Below, one piece after another: positions 43,090 to 52,757 of a DNA stretch of 60,987 nucleotides (position 1 is the stretch's first letter; each line of letters starts with the position of its first letter). The stretch covers positions 1 to 60,987 of the forward strand of contig WRHK01000021.1 of the NCBI GenBank assembly GCA_009783295.1. Reading direction: 5' to 3'. The position numbers and the translations under genes are program-made. A model generated the notes under the pieces. The model saw nothing but the letters and a program-made list of their open reading frames with translations, had not been told where the DNA came from and made no database searches. The DNA comes from Promicromonosporaceae bacterium. Lineage in GTDB: Bacteria; Actinomycetota; Actinomycetes; Actinomycetales; Cellulomonadaceae.

Positions 43090-43374
43090 ATGAGCAACGA
43101 GACGACTGAGTCCAACGTGGTCGAGCGGGGCATCCGCAAGACCCGCCGCGGCTACGTGGTCAGCGACAAGATGGACAAGACCATCGTGGTCGAGGTCGAG
43201 GACCGGGTGAAGCACCCGCTCTACGGCAAGGTCATGCGTCGCACGACCAAGGTCAAGGCCCACGACGAGCAGAACACCGCCGGCATCGGCGACCTCGTGG
43301 TGATCATGGAGACCCGCCCGCTGTCCGCGACCAAGCGGTGGCGCCTCGTGGAGATCCTCGAGAAGGCCAAGTGA
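43090..43374 (+). CDS. rpsQ: 30S ribosomal protein S17
   Basis: A 94-residue S17 with an OB fold ([18 protein letters not shown]) and the C-terminal [19 protein letters not shown] chose the ATG at 43090; it begins 7 bases after rpmC. It is the last gene of the S10 operon before a hairpin and gap. Confidence 0.97.
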   Translation: MSNETTESNVVERGIRKTRRGYVVSDKMDKTIVVEVEDRVKHPLYGKVMRRTTKVKAHDEQNTAGIGDLVVIMETRPLSATKRWRLVEILEKAK

Positions 43375-43398
43375 CCCACCCCTGAAGTGATCTTCGTC

Positions 43399-43435
43399 GC
43401 CCGGGCCGCGATCAGCGGCCCGGGCGGCGTAGACT
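43399..43435 (+). terminator. Perfect 11-base hairpin plus possible -10, S10/spc operon border
   Basis: GCCCGGGCCGC (43399-43409) and GCGGCCCGGGC (43415-43425) flank a GATCA loop. Only four bases later comes TAGACT (43430-43435), a fair -10 without a convincing -35. It may terminate the S10 operon and restart transcription for rplN onward. Confidence 0.55.
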
Positions 43436-43565
43436 CTTCGACTGGCCTGCTGCGGCGTGACACACGTATGCGCGCGGCACGGCCCAACCCATCAATCCGT
43501 TCGGCCAGGCTCATGCGGGCGCTCTGCGCGCGCGAGAGAACCAGCTCGACGACAGGAGCATTTGA

Positions 43566-43934
43566 ATGATCCAGCAGGAGTCGCGACTCCGGGTCGCCGA
43601 CAACACGGGTGCCAAGGAGATCCTCTGCATCCGCGTTCTCGGTGGTTCCGGCCGTCGCTACGCCGGTATCGGTGACGTCATCGTCGCCACCGTCAAGGAC
43701 GCGATCCCGGGCGGCAACGTGAAGAAGGGCGACGTGGTCAAGGCCGTCGTCGTCCGGACCGCCAAGGAGCGCCGTCGTCCGGACGGTTCCTACATCAAGT
43801 TCGACGAGAACGCCGCCGTCATCCTCAAGAACGACGGTGAGCCTCGTGGTACCCGCATCTTCGGCCCGGTCGGTCGCGAGCTTCGCGACAAGCGGTTCAT
43901 GAAGATCATCTCGCTCGCGCCGGAGGTGCTCTGA
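43566..43934 (+). CDS. rplN: 50S ribosomal protein L14
   Basis: A 122-residue L14, exactly the usual length, with [18 protein letters not shown] at the start and the conserved [11 protein letters not shown] core. First gene of the spc operon, after a 191-base gap. AGGAG is the ribosome site. Confidence 0.98.
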   Translation: MIQQESRLRVADNTGAKEILCIRVLGGSGRRYAGIGDVIVATVKDAIPGGNVKKGDVVKAVVVRTAKERRRPDGSYIKFDENAAVILKNDGEPRGTRIFGPVGRELRDKRFMKIISLAPEVL

Positions 43935-43936
43935 CC

Positions 43937-44278
43937 ATGGCGAAGATCAAGAAGGGCGACCAGGTCGTCGTCATCTCGGGCCGTGACAAGGGCAAGACGG
44001 GCCGCGTGCTCGAGGTCCTCACGGACTCGGACCGCGTCGTCGTCGAGGGCGTCCAGCGTGTGACCAAGCACGTCAAGGCCGGCCAGACCGCTCGCGGCAC
44101 CCGCACCGGCGGCATCGAGACCGTCGAGGCCCCGATCCACGTCTCCAACGTCATGCTCGTCGACCCGGAGACCAAGAAGGGCACCCGCGTCGGCTTCCGC
44201 CTCGAGCAGGTCGAGCGCGACGGCAAGACCAAGACGGTTCGCGTCCGCGTCGCGAAGCGCTCCGGGAAGGACATCTGA
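43937..44278 (+). CDS. rplX: 50S ribosomal protein L24
   Basis: A 113-residue L24, an early assembly protein, with a KOW motif ([22 protein letters not shown]). It starts 2 bases after rplN and shares one base with rplE. Confidence 0.97.
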   Translation: MAKIKKGDQVVVISGRDKGKTGRVLEVLTDSDRVVVEGVQRVTKHVKAGQTARGTRTGGIETVEAPIHVSNVMLVDPETKKGTRVGFRLEQVERDGKTKTVRVRVAKRSGKDI

Positions 44279-44853
44279 TGACCGAGACGACTCTCGAGGC
44301 CCCGGCCACGCCGCGCCTCAAGCAGAAGTACCGCGAGGAGATCCTGACCGCGCTCCGTGAGGAGTTCGGCTACCCGAACGTCACCCTGGTTCCCGGTCTG
44401 ACCAAGATCGTCGTGAACATGGGTGTCGGCGACGCCGCCAAGGACTCGAAGCTCATCGAGGGCGCGATCCGCGACCTGACCGCGATCACCGGTCAGAAGC
44501 CGCAGGTCACCAAGGCCCGCAAGTCGATCGCCCAGTTCAAGCTGCGCGAGGGCATGCCGATCGGCGCCCACGTGACGCTGCGCGGCGACCGCATGTGGGA
44601 GTTCCTCGACCGCCTGCTGTCGATCGCCCTGCCCCGTATCCGCGACTTCCGCGGCCTGTCGGGCAAGCAGTTCGACGGCCACGGCAACTACACGTTCGGC
44701 CTCACGGAGCAGTCGATGTTCCACGAGATCGACCAGGACAGGATCGACCGTGTCCGCGGTATGGACATCACGATCGTGACCACGGCCAACACCGACGACG
44801 AGGGCCGTTCCCTGCTCCGCCGTCTCGGCTTCCCCTTCAAGGAGGAGAACTGA
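44278..44853 (+). CDS. rplE: 50S ribosomal protein L5
   Basis: A 191-residue L5, which binds 5S rRNA and touches the P-site tRNA. Conserved parts are [35 protein letters not shown] and the [15 protein letters not shown] end. rpsZ starts one base after it ends. Confidence 0.98.
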   Translation: MTETTLEAPATPRLKQKYREEILTALREEFGYPNVTLVPGLTKIVVNMGVGDAAKDSKLIEGAIRDLTAITGQKPQVTKARKSIAQFKLREGMPIGAHVTLRGDRMWEFLDRLLSIALPRIRDFRGLSGKQFDGHGNYTFGLTEQSMFHEIDQDRIDRVRGMDITIVTTANTDDEGRSLLRRLGFPFKEEN

Positions 44854-44854
44854 C

Positions 44855-45040
44855 ATGGCGAAGAAGGCCCTGATCAACAAGGCCGCCGCGAAGCCCAAGT
44901 TCGCGGTTCGCGCCTACACCCGGTGCCAGCGCTGCGGCCGACCCCACTCGGTCTACCGCAAGTTCGGTCTGTGCCGTATCTGCGTCCGGGAGATGGCCCA
45001 CCGCGGCGAGCTCCCCGGCGTGACCAAGAGCAGCTGGTAA
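44855..45040 (+). CDS. rpsZ: 30S ribosomal protein S14, zinc type (type Z)
   Basis: A 61-residue S14 of the short zinc-binding form. The four cysteines are CQRC and CRIC. The end GVTKSSW is canonical. Many actinobacteria have a second, zinc-free S14 elsewhere. Confidence 0.97.
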   Translation: MAKKALINKAAAKPKFAVRAYTRCQRCGRPHSVYRKFGLCRICVREMAHRGELPGVTKSSW

Positions 45041-45129
45041 ACCTACGACGTCGAAGGTCCGGCCGGGACCGTGTGGCTAGTCCACGCTGAGCCGGCCGGA
45101 AACCACGGCGAGGAAGGGCAAGAGCCCAG

Positions 45130-45528
45130 ATGACGATGACTGACCCGATCGCAGACATGCTGACGCGTCTGCGGAACGCCAACTCGGCGCACCACGACAC
45201 CGTGACGATGCCGTCCTCCAAGCTGAAGCTCCACATCGCGGAGATCCTTCAGAAGGAGGGCTACATCGCCGGTTTCGTCGTCGAGGACGCGAAGGTGGGC
45301 AAGAACCTCACCATCACCCTGAAGTACGGCCCGAACCGCGAGCGCGCCCTGTCGGGCATCCGCCGCATCTCGAAGCCGGGTCTTCGCAAGTACGCGAAGT
45401 CGACGGAGCTCCCCAAGGTCCTCGGTGGCCTGGGTGTCGCGATCCTGTCGACCTCCTCCGGCCTCCTCACCGACCGCCAGGCTCAGGCCAAGGGCGTCGG
45501 TGGCGAGGTCCTCGCCTTCGTCTGGTAA
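45130..45528 (+). CDS. rpsH: 30S ribosomal protein S8
   Basis: A 132-residue S8, primary 16S binder and classical translational repressor of the spc operon. It shows [17 protein letters not shown] and the C-terminal [11 protein letters not shown]. An 89-base gap with only weak structure precedes it. Confidence 0.98.
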   Translation: MTMTDPIADMLTRLRNANSAHHDTVTMPSSKLKLHIAEILQKEGYIAGFVVEDAKVGKNLTITLKYGPNRERALSGIRRISKPGLRKYAKSTELPKVLGGLGVAILSTSSGLLTDRQAQAKGVGGEVLAFVW

Positions 45529-45546
45529 TCGGAAAGGAGATAAGCC

Positions 45547-46083
45547 ATGTCTCGAATCGGCAAGATCCCCGTTCCGGTTCCCGCCGGCGTGGACGTCACC
45601 ATCTCGGGTGCGCTCGTGACGGTCAAGGGGCCCAAGGGCACCCTCGAGCACACGCTGCCCGCCCCCATCACGGTCGCCCAGGAGGACGCCACTCTCGTGG
45701 TGTCGCGCCGGGACGACGAGCGTGAGTCCCGTGCGCTGCACGGCCTCACCCGCACGCTGCTCTCGAACATCGTCACCGGTGTCACGCAGGGCTACGAGAA
45801 GAAGCTCGAGATCGTCGGCACGGGTTACCGCGTCACGGCCAAGGGCAGCGACCTCGAGTTCGCGCTCGGCTTCAGCCACCCGGTCGTCGTGACGCCCCCC
45901 GCGGGCATCACGTTCGCTGTCGAGACCCCCACCAAGTTCTCGGTGGCCGGTATCGACAAGCAGCAGGTCGGCGAGGTCGCGGCGAACATCCGCAAGATCC
46001 GCAAGCCCGAGCCGTACAAGGGCAAGGGTGTGCGTTACGCCGGCGAGGTCGTCCGCCGCAAGGTCGGAAAGGCTGGTAAGTGA
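45547..46083 (+). CDS. rplF: 50S ribosomal protein L6
   Basis: A 178-residue L6 near the sarcin-ricin loop. [18 protein letters not shown] opens the protein and the second domain ends in [33 protein letters not shown] is the ribosome site. Its stop overlaps rplR. Confidence 0.98.
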   Translation: MSRIGKIPVPVPAGVDVTISGALVTVKGPKGTLEHTLPAPITVAQEDATLVVSRRDDERESRALHGLTRTLLSNIVTGVTQGYEKKLEIVGTGYRVTAKGSDLEFALGFSHPVVVTPPAGITFAVETPTKFSVAGIDKQQVGEVAANIRKIRKPEPYKGKGVRYAGEVVRRKVGKAGK

Positions 46084-46454
46084 TGGCTATCAAGATCCTG
46101 GGCAAGGGCAAGGCCGTCGCTCGTCAGCGCCGCCACCTCCGCCTGCGCAAGAAGATCACCGGCACCGCCGCTCGTCCCCGCCTGGTCGTGACGCGCTCGA
46201 ACCGCCACATGGTGGCTCAGGTCGTCGACGACACCGTGGGCAAGACCGTCGCCTCGGCGTCGACCCTCGAGGCCGACCTGCGCGCGTTCGACGGCGACAA
46301 GGTGGCCAAGGCCCGCAAGGTCGGCGAGCTCGTCGCCGCGCGTGCCAAGGCTGCCGGTGTCGACTCCGTGGTCTTCGACCGCGGTGGCAACAAGTACCAC
46401 GGCCGTGTCGCCGCCGTCGCCGACGGTGCGCGCGAGTCGGGTCTGGCGCTGTGA
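46083..46454 (+). CDS. rplR: 50S ribosomal protein L18
   Basis: A 123-residue L18, a 5S rRNA binder. I use the ATG at 46083; a GTG one codon upstream is possible. The protein ends with the typical [21 protein letters not shown]. Confidence 0.97.
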   Translation: MAIKILGKGKAVARQRRHLRLRKKITGTAARPRLVVTRSNRHMVAQVVDDTVGKTVASASTLEADLRAFDGDKVAKARKVGELVAARAKAAGVDSVVFDRGGNKYHGRVAAVADGARESGLAL

Positions 46455-46488
46455 TGACGATCAACGCACGGAAGATGAGGAACCTCTG

Positions 46489-47145
46489 ATGGCTGCAGGG
46501 CAGCGCACCGGCGCCCCCCAGGGCGCCAACGAGAGCACCAACGACGGCCGTCGCAGCAACCGCCGCGACGACCGCCGCAACAACGACCGCCGCGAGGCCG
46601 AGAAGTCGGCCTTCGTCGAGCGCGTCGTCACGATCAACCGCGTCGCCAAGGTCGTCAAGGGCGGCCGCCGCTTCAGCTTCACCGCGCTGGTCGTGGTGGG
46701 CGACGGTGACGGCACCGTGGGCGTCGGCTACGGCAAGGCCAAGGAGGTGCCCGCGGCGATCGCCAAGGGTGTCGAGGAGGCGAAGAAGAACTTCTTCCGC
46801 GTCCCCCGCATCCAGGGCACCATCCCTCACCCCACCCAGGGTGAGGCTGCCGCCGGCGTCGTGTTCCTGCGTCCGGCCTCGCCGGGTACCGGTGTTATCG
46901 CCGGTGGTCCGGTGCGCGCCGTGCTGGAGTGCGCGGGCATCCACGACGTCCTGAGCAAGTCGCTCGGCTCGTCGAACTCGATCAACATCGTGCACGCCAC
47001 GGTCGAGGCGCTCAAGCAGCTCGAGGAGCCGGCCGCCGTGGCCGCGCGTCGCGGGCTCCCGCTCGAGGACGTGGCCCCTGCCGCTCTCCTTCGTGCCCAG
47101 GCTGCCGGCCTGGCCAAGAAGGACGCCGAGAAGGTGGGTGCGTGA
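46489..47145 (+). CDS. rpsE: 30S ribosomal protein S5
   Basis: A 218-residue S5. A 45-residue Arg/Asn/Asp-rich N-terminal tail precedes the double-stranded RNA-binding domain ([23 protein letters not shown]) and C-terminal domain ([17 protein letters not shown]). The spectinomycin-sensitivity loop looks normal. One-base overlap with rpmD. Confidence 0.97.
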   Translation: MAAGQRTGAPQGANESTNDGRRSNRRDDRRNNDRREAEKSAFVERVVTINRVAKVVKGGRRFSFTALVVVGDGDGTVGVGYGKAKEVPAAIAKGVEEAKKNFFRVPRIQGTIPHPTQGEAAAGVVFLRPASPGTGVIAGGPVRAVLECAGIHDVLSKSLGSSNSINIVHATVEALKQLEEPAAVAARRGLPLEDVAPAALLRAQAAGLAKKDAEKVGA

Positions 47146-47327
47146 TGGCTCGTCTCAAGGTGACCCAGACCAAGTCCGCCATCGGCGGCAAGAAGAACCA
47201 GCGCGAGACGCTGCGGACCCTGGGCCTCAAGCGGATCGGTGACACCGCCGTCAAGGAGGACCGTCCCGAGATCCGCGGCATGGTCAACACCGTCGCGCAC
47301 CTCGTGACCGTCGAGGAGGTCGACTGA
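47145..47327 (+). CDS. rpmD: 50S ribosomal protein L30
   Basis: A 60-residue L30, canonical length ([25 protein letters not shown]). It is coupled to rpsE by one base and to rplO by a 2-base gap. Confidence 0.97.
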   Translation: MARLKVTQTKSAIGGKKNQRETLRTLGLKRIGDTAVKEDRPEIRGMVNTVAHLVTVEEVD

Positions 47328-47329
47328 CC

Positions 47330-47824
47330 ATGGCTGAGACCAAGAAGAAGGCGGCGGCCGAGGTCGAGGAGACCACCTCGGTCAAGCCGCTGAAGATGCA
47401 CCACCTGCGTCCGGCCCCGGGTGCCAAGACCGCGAAGACCCGTGTGGGTCGCGGTGAGGGCTCGAAGGGTAAGACGGCGGGCCGCGGTACCAAGGGTACG
47501 AAGGCTCGTTACCAGGTGCCCGAGCGCTTCGAGGGTGGGCAGATGCCTCTGCACATGCGCCTCCCGAAGCTGCGCGGGTTCAAGAACCCGTTCCGTGTCG
47601 AGTTCCAGGTCGTGAACCTGGACAAGCTCGCCGCGCTGTACCCCGAGGGTGGCTCCGTCACCGTCGAGGACCTCGTCGCCAAGGGCGCGGTCCGCAAGGG
47701 CCAGCCGGTGAAGGTGCTGGGCACGGGCGAGATCGCCGTCAAGCTGGACGTCGCGGTGGACGCGCTGTCCGGCTCCGCCAAGGACAAGATCCTGGCGGCC
47801 GGCGGCTCGGTCTCGGAGGACTGA
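47330..47824 (+). CDS. rplO: 50S ribosomal protein L15
   Basis: A 164-residue L15 with the conserved [20 protein letters not shown] and [10 protein letters not shown] basic loop. An Ala/Glu/Lys N-terminal extension of about 20 residues precedes the core. Last gene of the spc operon before a hairpin and the secY leader. Confidence 0.97.
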   Translation: MAETKKKAAAEVEETTSVKPLKMHHLRPAPGAKTAKTRVGRGEGSKGKTAGRGTKGTKARYQVPERFEGGQMPLHMRLPKLRGFKNPFRVEFQVVNLDKLAALYPEGGSVTVEDLVAKGAVRKGQPVKVLGTGEIAVKLDVAVDALSGSAKDKILAAGGSVSED

Positions 47825-47831
47825 GAAGGTC

Positions 47832-47872
47832 ACGCAGGGCCGGTGGCGCAGTTGGCGCCCCCGGCCCTGCGT
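47832..47872 (+). terminator. Hairpin after rplO
   Basis: ACGCAGGGCCGG (47832-47843) pairs with CCGGCCCTGCGT (47861-47872); the 17-base loop has a further small TGGCGC/GGCGCC pairing. No T tract. A TAGAAT hexamer at 47921-47926 downstream may be a secY -10. Confidence 0.6.
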
Positions 47873-48104
47873 GCTGTCATCAGTGGGACAGATGGTGGCC
47901 ACCTGCCCCCGTCGTCCGCATAGAATCCCTTCCGGTCCTGCTGCACCCCCGGGTGCAGCATGCGGTCCGGGTCTGACGACCCGGCCCGGACCGCGTCCAT
48001 CCGGCGCCGACGGCGGCGGGCGCTCTGCCCGCCGACGCGACGCCACAACTCGTCGGGACGCCCGGCGACACGAGTCATCCCGCCTCGGCGGGCCAGGAGG
48101 ATAG

Positions 48105-49403
48105 GTGCTCAGCGCATTCGCCCGGGCTTTCCGGACGCCCGACCTGCGGCGCAAGCTGCTGTTCACGATCGCGATGATGGCGATCTTCCGCGTCGGTTCC
48201 TTCATCCCGACGCCGGGCGTGAACTACCCCAACGTCCGCCAGTGCCTCGCTCAGACGGCCGGTGGGACGTCGCTCCTCGGGCTCGTCAACACCTTCAGCG
48301 GTGGCGCGCTCCTGCAGCTGTCGATCTTCGCGCTCGGGATCATGCCCTACATCACCGCGAGCATCATCATCCAGCTGCTCCGCGTCGTGATCCCCCGCTT
48401 CGACGTCCTCTACAAGGAGGGGCAGGCGGGCCAGGCCAAGCTCACGCAGTACACCCGCTACCTGACGATCGCCCTGGCGATCCTGCAGTCGACGACGGTC
48501 ATCACGACCGCCCGTCAGGGCCTGCTGTTCCAGGGCTGCTCGCTCGACGTCCTCGCGGACTCCAGCGTCGTGACGATGCTCCTCATGGTCATCACGATGA
48601 CCGCGGGCACCGGCCTCATCATGTGGATGGGTGAGCTCATCACCGAGCGCGGCGTCGGCAACGGCATGTCGCTGCTGATCTTCACCTCGATCGCGGCCGG
48701 CTTCCCGTCGGGCCTGTGGTCGGTGGCCGGCGGCAACAACGGCATCCGCAACATCATCATCGTGATCCTGGTGATCGTCGTGGTGATCGGTGCGGTCGTC
48801 TACGTCGAGCAGTCGCAGCGCCGTGTGCCCGTCCAGTACGCCAAGCGCATGGTCGGACGCCGCATGTACGGCGGCACGTCCACGTACATCCCGATCAAGA
48901 TCAACATGGCCGGTGTGATCCCGGTGATCTTCGCGTCGTCGATCCTGGCGATCCCGACGCTGATCGCGCAGTTCGGCAACCAGAGCGCCGGCTGGGTCCA
49001 GTGGATCACCAGCCACCTCGCCCGCCAGGACGCGCCCCTGTACGTCGTGCTCTACGCCGTCCTGATCCTGTTCTTCACGTTCTTCTACACGTCGATCACG
49101 TTCAACCCGGACGAGGTCGCGGACAACATGAAGAAGTACGGCGGCTTCATCCCTGGCATCCGCGCCGGCCGCCCGACCGCCGAGTACCTGAGCTACGTGA
49201 TCGACCGCATCACGTCGGCCGGCTCGGTCTACCTGGTGGTCATCGCACTCATCCCGACGCTGATGGTCGTCTTCCTCGGCCTCGCCACGCACCTGCCGTT
49301 CGGCGGCTCGTCGATCCTCATCATCGTGGGTGTCGGCCTCGAGACCGTGAAGCAGATCGACTCGCAGCTGCAGCAGCGTCACTACGAAGGGTTCCTCCGT
49401 TGA
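48105..49403 (+). CDS. secY: Preprotein translocase subunit SecY
   Basis: A 432-residue SecY, the channel of the Sec translocon, with ten membrane segments. The plug region (TFSGGALLQLSIFALGIMPYI), TM7 and the cytoplasmic C5 loop (GFIPGIRAGRPTAEYL) are recognisable. GTG start with AGGAGG upstream. Its stop overlaps the adk TTG start, as in the conserved secY-adk-map order. Confidence 0.97.
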   Translation: MLSAFARAFRTPDLRRKLLFTIAMMAIFRVGSFIPTPGVNYPNVRQCLAQTAGGTSLLGLVNTFSGGALLQLSIFALGIMPYITASIIIQLLRVVIPRFDVLYKEGQAGQAKLTQYTRYLTIALAILQSTTVITTARQGLLFQGCSLDVLADSSVVTMLLMVITMTAGTGLIMWMGELITERGVGNGMSLLIFTSIAAGFPSGLWSVAGGNNGIRNIIIVILVIVVVIGAVVYVEQSQRRVPVQYAKRMVGRRMYGGTSTYIPIKINMAGVIPVIFASSILAIPTLIAQFGNQSAGWVQWITSHLARQDAPLYVVLYAVLILFFTFFYTSITFNPDEVADNMKKYGGFIPGIRAGRPTAEYLSYVIDRITSAGSVYLVVIALIPTLMVVFLGLATHLPFGGSSILIIVGVGLETVKQIDSQLQQRHYEGFLR

Positions 49404-50038
49404 CAGAGAGCTCCACGCCCTCGCGCCACGACCTGCACCCCGCCCCGGGTCCGGAGGGCCGCGTCACGCGCCTCCTGATCATGGGCCCGCAGGGTTCGGG
49501 CAAGGGCACGCAGGCCGCGCGCCTCGCCGACGTGTTCGGCATCCCGGCGATCTCCACGGGTGACATCTTCCGCGCGAACATCAAGGGCGAGACCGAGCTG
49601 GGCCGCCTCGCGCAGGAGTACACCAACAAGGGCGAGCTCGTGCCCGACGAGGTCACGGACAAGATGGTCCGCAGCCGCCTCGGCGAGCAGGACGCCCAGG
49701 GTGGCTTCATCCTCGACGGTTACCCGCGCAACGCCCACCAGGTGGAGGCGCTCGACGGGATCCTCGGCGACCTCGGCTGGCAGCTGGACGGCGTCATCGA
49801 GCTCACCGCGGACCGCGGCGAGCTCATGTCCCGCATCGCCAAGCGCGCCGAGATCGAGGGCCGCGCGGACGACACCGAGGAGGCCATCGCCCGCCGCCTC
49901 GACATCTACGCGGAGCAGACCGCCCCGCTGACGTCCGCCTACGGCCAGCGCTCGCTGCTGGTCCAGGTGGACGGCATCGGCGAGGTCAGCGAGGTCACCG
50001 ACCGCATCGTGGCCGGCCTTGCCGCGCAGCTCGGCTGA
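49400..50038 (+). CDS. adk: Adenylate kinase
   Basis: A 212-residue kinase interconverting ATP+AMP and two ADP. The P-loop is GPQGSGKGTQ, the NMP region ISTGDIFRAN and FILDGYPRN are present, and the LID is the short form usual in actinobacteria. The canonical N-terminus TRLLIMG is preceded by GTC, not a start. I therefore use the TTG at 49400, coupled to the secY stop (TTGA). This adds about 26 residues; an ATG further in would cut the P-loop strand. Confidence 0.92.
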   Translation: MTESSTPSRHDLHPAPGPEGRVTRLLIMGPQGSGKGTQAARLADVFGIPAISTGDIFRANIKGETELGRLAQEYTNKGELVPDEVTDKMVRSRLGEQDAQGGFILDGYPRNAHQVEALDGILGDLGWQLDGVIELTADRGELMSRIAKRAEIEGRADDTEEAIARRLDIYAEQTAPLTSAYGQRSLLVQVDGIGEVSEVTDRIVAGLAAQLG

Positions 50039-50039
50039 G

Positions 50040-50921
50040 ATGGCTTTCGGCCGCGAGCGCGTCGAGCTCAAGACGCTCGAGCAGGTGCGCGTCATGCGAC
50101 GCGCCGGTCTTGTCGTCGCCGACGTGCTCGCGGCCGTCCGCGCGTCTGCCCGCCCGGGCATGACGACGGCGGACCTCGACGTGGTCGCAAGCGGCGTCAT
50201 CGACGCGGCGGGCGCCACCTCGAACTTCCTGGGGTACCACGGGTTCCCCGCGACGATCTGCACCTCCGTCAACGACGAGGTGATCCACGGCATCCCCGGC
50301 CCGCGCGTGCTGCAGGCCGGGGACGTCGTGTCCGTGGACGCGGGCGCGTTCGTCCGCGACGCCGCCGGCAAGGGCTGGCACGGCGACAGCGCCACCACCT
50401 TCATCCTCGGGGCCGACGGCACGCTCCCGTCCGGGTCCCCCGACGCGGACCCTGCCGACGACGCCCTCGTGCGAGCCACCGAGGCCGCGATGTGGGCCGG
50501 GATCGCCGCGCTTGCGCAGCGCGGCCGGCTGAACGACGTGGGGCGCGCCGTCGAGGCGGCGCTCGAGGTGGCCGGTGCCGCCACCGGCCAGGAGCTCGGC
50601 ATCGTGGAGGAGTACGTCGGCCACGGCATCGGCTCCGCCATGCACCTGCCGCCGGACGTGCTCAACTACGCGACGTCGTCGCGCGGCATCCCGCTCAAGA
50701 CCGGCATGTGCCTGGCGATCGAGCCGATGGTGACACGGGGGAGCGGGCAGACCCGCGAGCTCGCGGACGGCTGGACGGTCGTCACGAGCGACGGCTCGCG
50801 CGCCGCCCACTGGGAGCACTCGGTCGCGATCCTCGAGGACGGCATCACCGTGCTCACCGCCCCGGACGCCGGGGCCGAGCGGCTCGCGGCGCTGGGCGTC
50901 GACGTCGTCTCCGTCGACTGA
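50040..50921 (+). CDS. map: Type I methionine aminopeptidase
   Basis: A 293-residue MetAP removing N-terminal Met. Metal ligands are visible: Asp in VSVDAG, Asp in HGDSATTF, His in GHGIGSAMH, Glu in AIEPM and Glu in HWEHSVA. It starts one base after the adk stop. A relatively long insertion around residues 120-150 (ADGTLPSGSPDADPADD) separates the metal-binding strands. Confidence 0.95.
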   Translation: MAFGRERVELKTLEQVRVMRRAGLVVADVLAAVRASARPGMTTADLDVVASGVIDAAGATSNFLGYHGFPATICTSVNDEVIHGIPGPRVLQAGDVVSVDAGAFVRDAAGKGWHGDSATTFILGADGTLPSGSPDADPADDALVRATEAAMWAGIAALAQRGRLNDVGRAVEAALEVAGAATGQELGIVEEYVGHGIGSAMHLPPDVLNYATSSRGIPLKTGMCLAIEPMVTRGSGQTRELADGWTVVTSDGSRAAHWEHSVAILEDGITVLTAPDAGAERLAALGVDVVSVD

Positions 50922-50965
50922 GCGCGGGCACCGCGCCGGCGTGAGGCACGGCACCCCGATCTGGC

Positions 50966-50994
50966 TTTCCCCTGCAGGAGTCGTCGGGTAGGGT
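50966..50994 (+). promoter_or_regulatory. Candidate infA promoter
   Basis: TTTCCC (50966-50971), a 17-base spacer and TAGGGT (50989-50994), about 190 bases upstream of infA in a 265-base gap. TAGTCC overlapping at 50994 is an alternative -10. Confidence 0.35.
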
Positions 50995-51186
50995 AGTCCG
51001 TCGGGTGTAGTCCGCTCGCGCCCATCTTCCGCCAGGCTCTCAGCCCGACGGAGGCACGCTCGAGCGGCAGCACGCGACATCCCACGTCCCACCATCGGTG
51101 CCACGCCGTCGGCCCTACGCCGCGCGGTGCGACCGGGCTCGCCCGGGGACGAGGGGAGAAGTCAGGACGAAGAGTTAGCGGAGGAT

Positions 51187-51408
51187 ATGGCAAAGAAGGA
51201 CGGTGTCATCGAGATCGAGGGCAGCGTGGTCGAGGCCCTGCCGAACGCGATGTTCCGCGTGGAGCTGGCCAACGGTCACAAGGTGCTCGCCCACATCTCG
51301 GGCAAGATGCGTCAGCACTACATCCGCATCCTCCCTGAGGACCGGGTGGTCGTTGAGCTGAGCCCGTACGACCTGTCCCGTGGCCGGATCGTCTACCGCT
51401 ACAAGTAG
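51187..51408 (+). CDS. infA: Translation initiation factor IF-1
   Basis: A 73-residue OB-fold factor that occupies the A site during initiation. Canonical length and sequence ([25 protein letters not shown], ...[12 protein letters not shown]). GGAGG lies just upstream of the ATG. First gene of the infA-rpmJ-rpsMK-rpoA-rplQ unit. Confidence 0.98.
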   Translation: MAKKDGVIEIEGSVVEALPNAMFRVELANGHKVLAHISGKMRQHYIRILPEDRVVVELSPYDLSRGRIVYRYK

Positions 51409-51477
51409 TCCGTCCCCCACTCGAACCGACCCAGCCGGCGTCACGCCCTCGTGCGTGCCGGCGGCTAAGGAAGACTC

Positions 51478-51591
51478 ATGAAGGTCAAGCCGAGCGTCAA
51501 GAAGATCTGCGACAAGTGCAAGGTGATCCGCCGGCACGGTCGCGTCATGGTGATCTGCGAGAACCTGCGCCACAAGCAGCGCCAGGGCTGA
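51478..51591 (+). CDS. rpmJ: 50S ribosomal protein L36 (zinc form)
   Basis: A 37-residue L36 with the zinc ligands CDKC, a later Cys and His ([32 protein letters not shown]). AAGGAAG precedes the ATG. It lies between infA and rpsM, its usual place. Confidence 0.97.
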   Translation: MKVKPSVKKICDKCKVIRRHGRVMVICENLRHKQRQG

Positions 51592-51760
51592 TCGCAGCAT
51601 CCTGACCTCGGGCGGCGCCAGCCGCCCACCAGCGCACCGTCACAAAGCCGTCCGCTCCCCGGAGCGGGGCGGTGGAACCCTCGGCCCGGAGGCCGGGGCC
51701 CGCAGTACGCGGGACGACGGTGCGGAAGACCTCCGGTGAAGTACAGGAGCCGTCAGGCAC

Positions 51761-52135
51761 ATGGCACGTCTTATCGGCGTCGACCTCCCCCGCGAGAAGC
51801 GGGTCGAGATCGCGCTCACCTACATCTACGGCGTCGGCCGTACCCGTGCGTCGGAGACGCTGGTCGCGACGGGCATCAGCCCGGACGTCCGCGTCAAGGA
51901 CCTCGACGACGCCCAGCTCGTCGCTCTCCGCGACTACCTCGAGGGCAACTACAAGCTCGAGGGTGACCTCCGCCGTGAGGTCGCCGCCGACATCCGCCGC
52001 AAGGTGGAGATCGGCACGTACCAGGGTCTGCGCCACCGTCGCGGGCTGCCGGTGCGCGGTCAGCGCACCAAGACCAACGCGCGTACCCGCAAGGGTCCGA
52101 AGCGCACCGTCGCGGGCAAGAAGAAGGCCCGCTGA
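51761..52135 (+). CDS. rpsM: 30S ribosomal protein S13
   Basis: A 124-residue S13, contacting the P-site tRNA and L5 bridge. It starts [21 protein letters not shown] and ends with the basic tail [20 protein letters not shown] 169-base gap after rpmJ holds two small GC hairpins but no clear promoter. Confidence 0.98.
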   Translation: MARLIGVDLPREKRVEIALTYIYGVGRTRASETLVATGISPDVRVKDLDDAQLVALRDYLEGNYKLEGDLRREVAADIRRKVEIGTYQGLRHRRGLPVRGQRTKTNARTRKGPKRTVAGKKKAR

Positions 52136-52211
52136 CGTCTAGCAGTCCGGGTAGCTGGGCCTCACGGCCCGCTCCGGTCCGACGACCTCAGTACTAGGAG
52201 AGAACGAGCAC

Positions 52212-52619
52212 ATGCCTCCCAAGACCCGTGCCGCCGCCGGCACGCGCAAGCCGCGCCGCAAGGACAAGAAGAACGTCCCGGTCGGCCAGGCGCACATCAA
52301 GAGCACCTTCAACAACACCATCGTGTCGATCACGGACCCCACGGGTGCCGTGATCTCGTGGGCCTCCGCCGGCCACGTGGGCTTCAAGGGCTCGCGCAAG
52401 TCGACGCCGTTCGCCGCGCAGCTCGCCGCCGAGTCGGCCGCCCGCCGCGCCCAGGAGCACGGTGTGAAGAAGGTCGACGTCTTCGTCAAGGGCCCGGGTT
52501 CCGGTCGTGAGACCGCGATCCGCTCGCTCCAGGCGACCGGCCTCGAGGTCGGCTCGATCCAGGACGTCACCCCGCAGGCCCACAACGGCGTTCGCCCGCC
52601 GAAGCGCCGCCGCGTCTGA
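52212..52619 (+). CDS. rpsK: 30S ribosomal protein S11
   Basis: A 135-residue S11 lining the E-site platform ([23 protein letters not shown]; the tail [18 protein letters not shown]). It is followed directly by rpoA; the rpsD gene often found between them is missing here. Confidence 0.98.
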   Translation: MPPKTRAAAGTRKPRRKDKKNVPVGQAHIKSTFNNTIVSITDPTGAVISWASAGHVGFKGSRKSTPFAAQLAAESAARRAQEHGVKKVDVFVKGPGSGRETAIRSLQATGLEVGSIQDVTPQAHNGVRPPKRRRV

Positions 52620-52757
52620 CCTTCTCAGCCGGTCGGTCCCCCTGGGGGCCGACCGGCTGAACCCCTGCCCGGGCGGAGATCCCACCGTCCGGTCGTGCGA
52701 GTGATCGCTGATCCGTGATGCGTCATATGGCGGACGCACACCGAAAGGACAACCACA

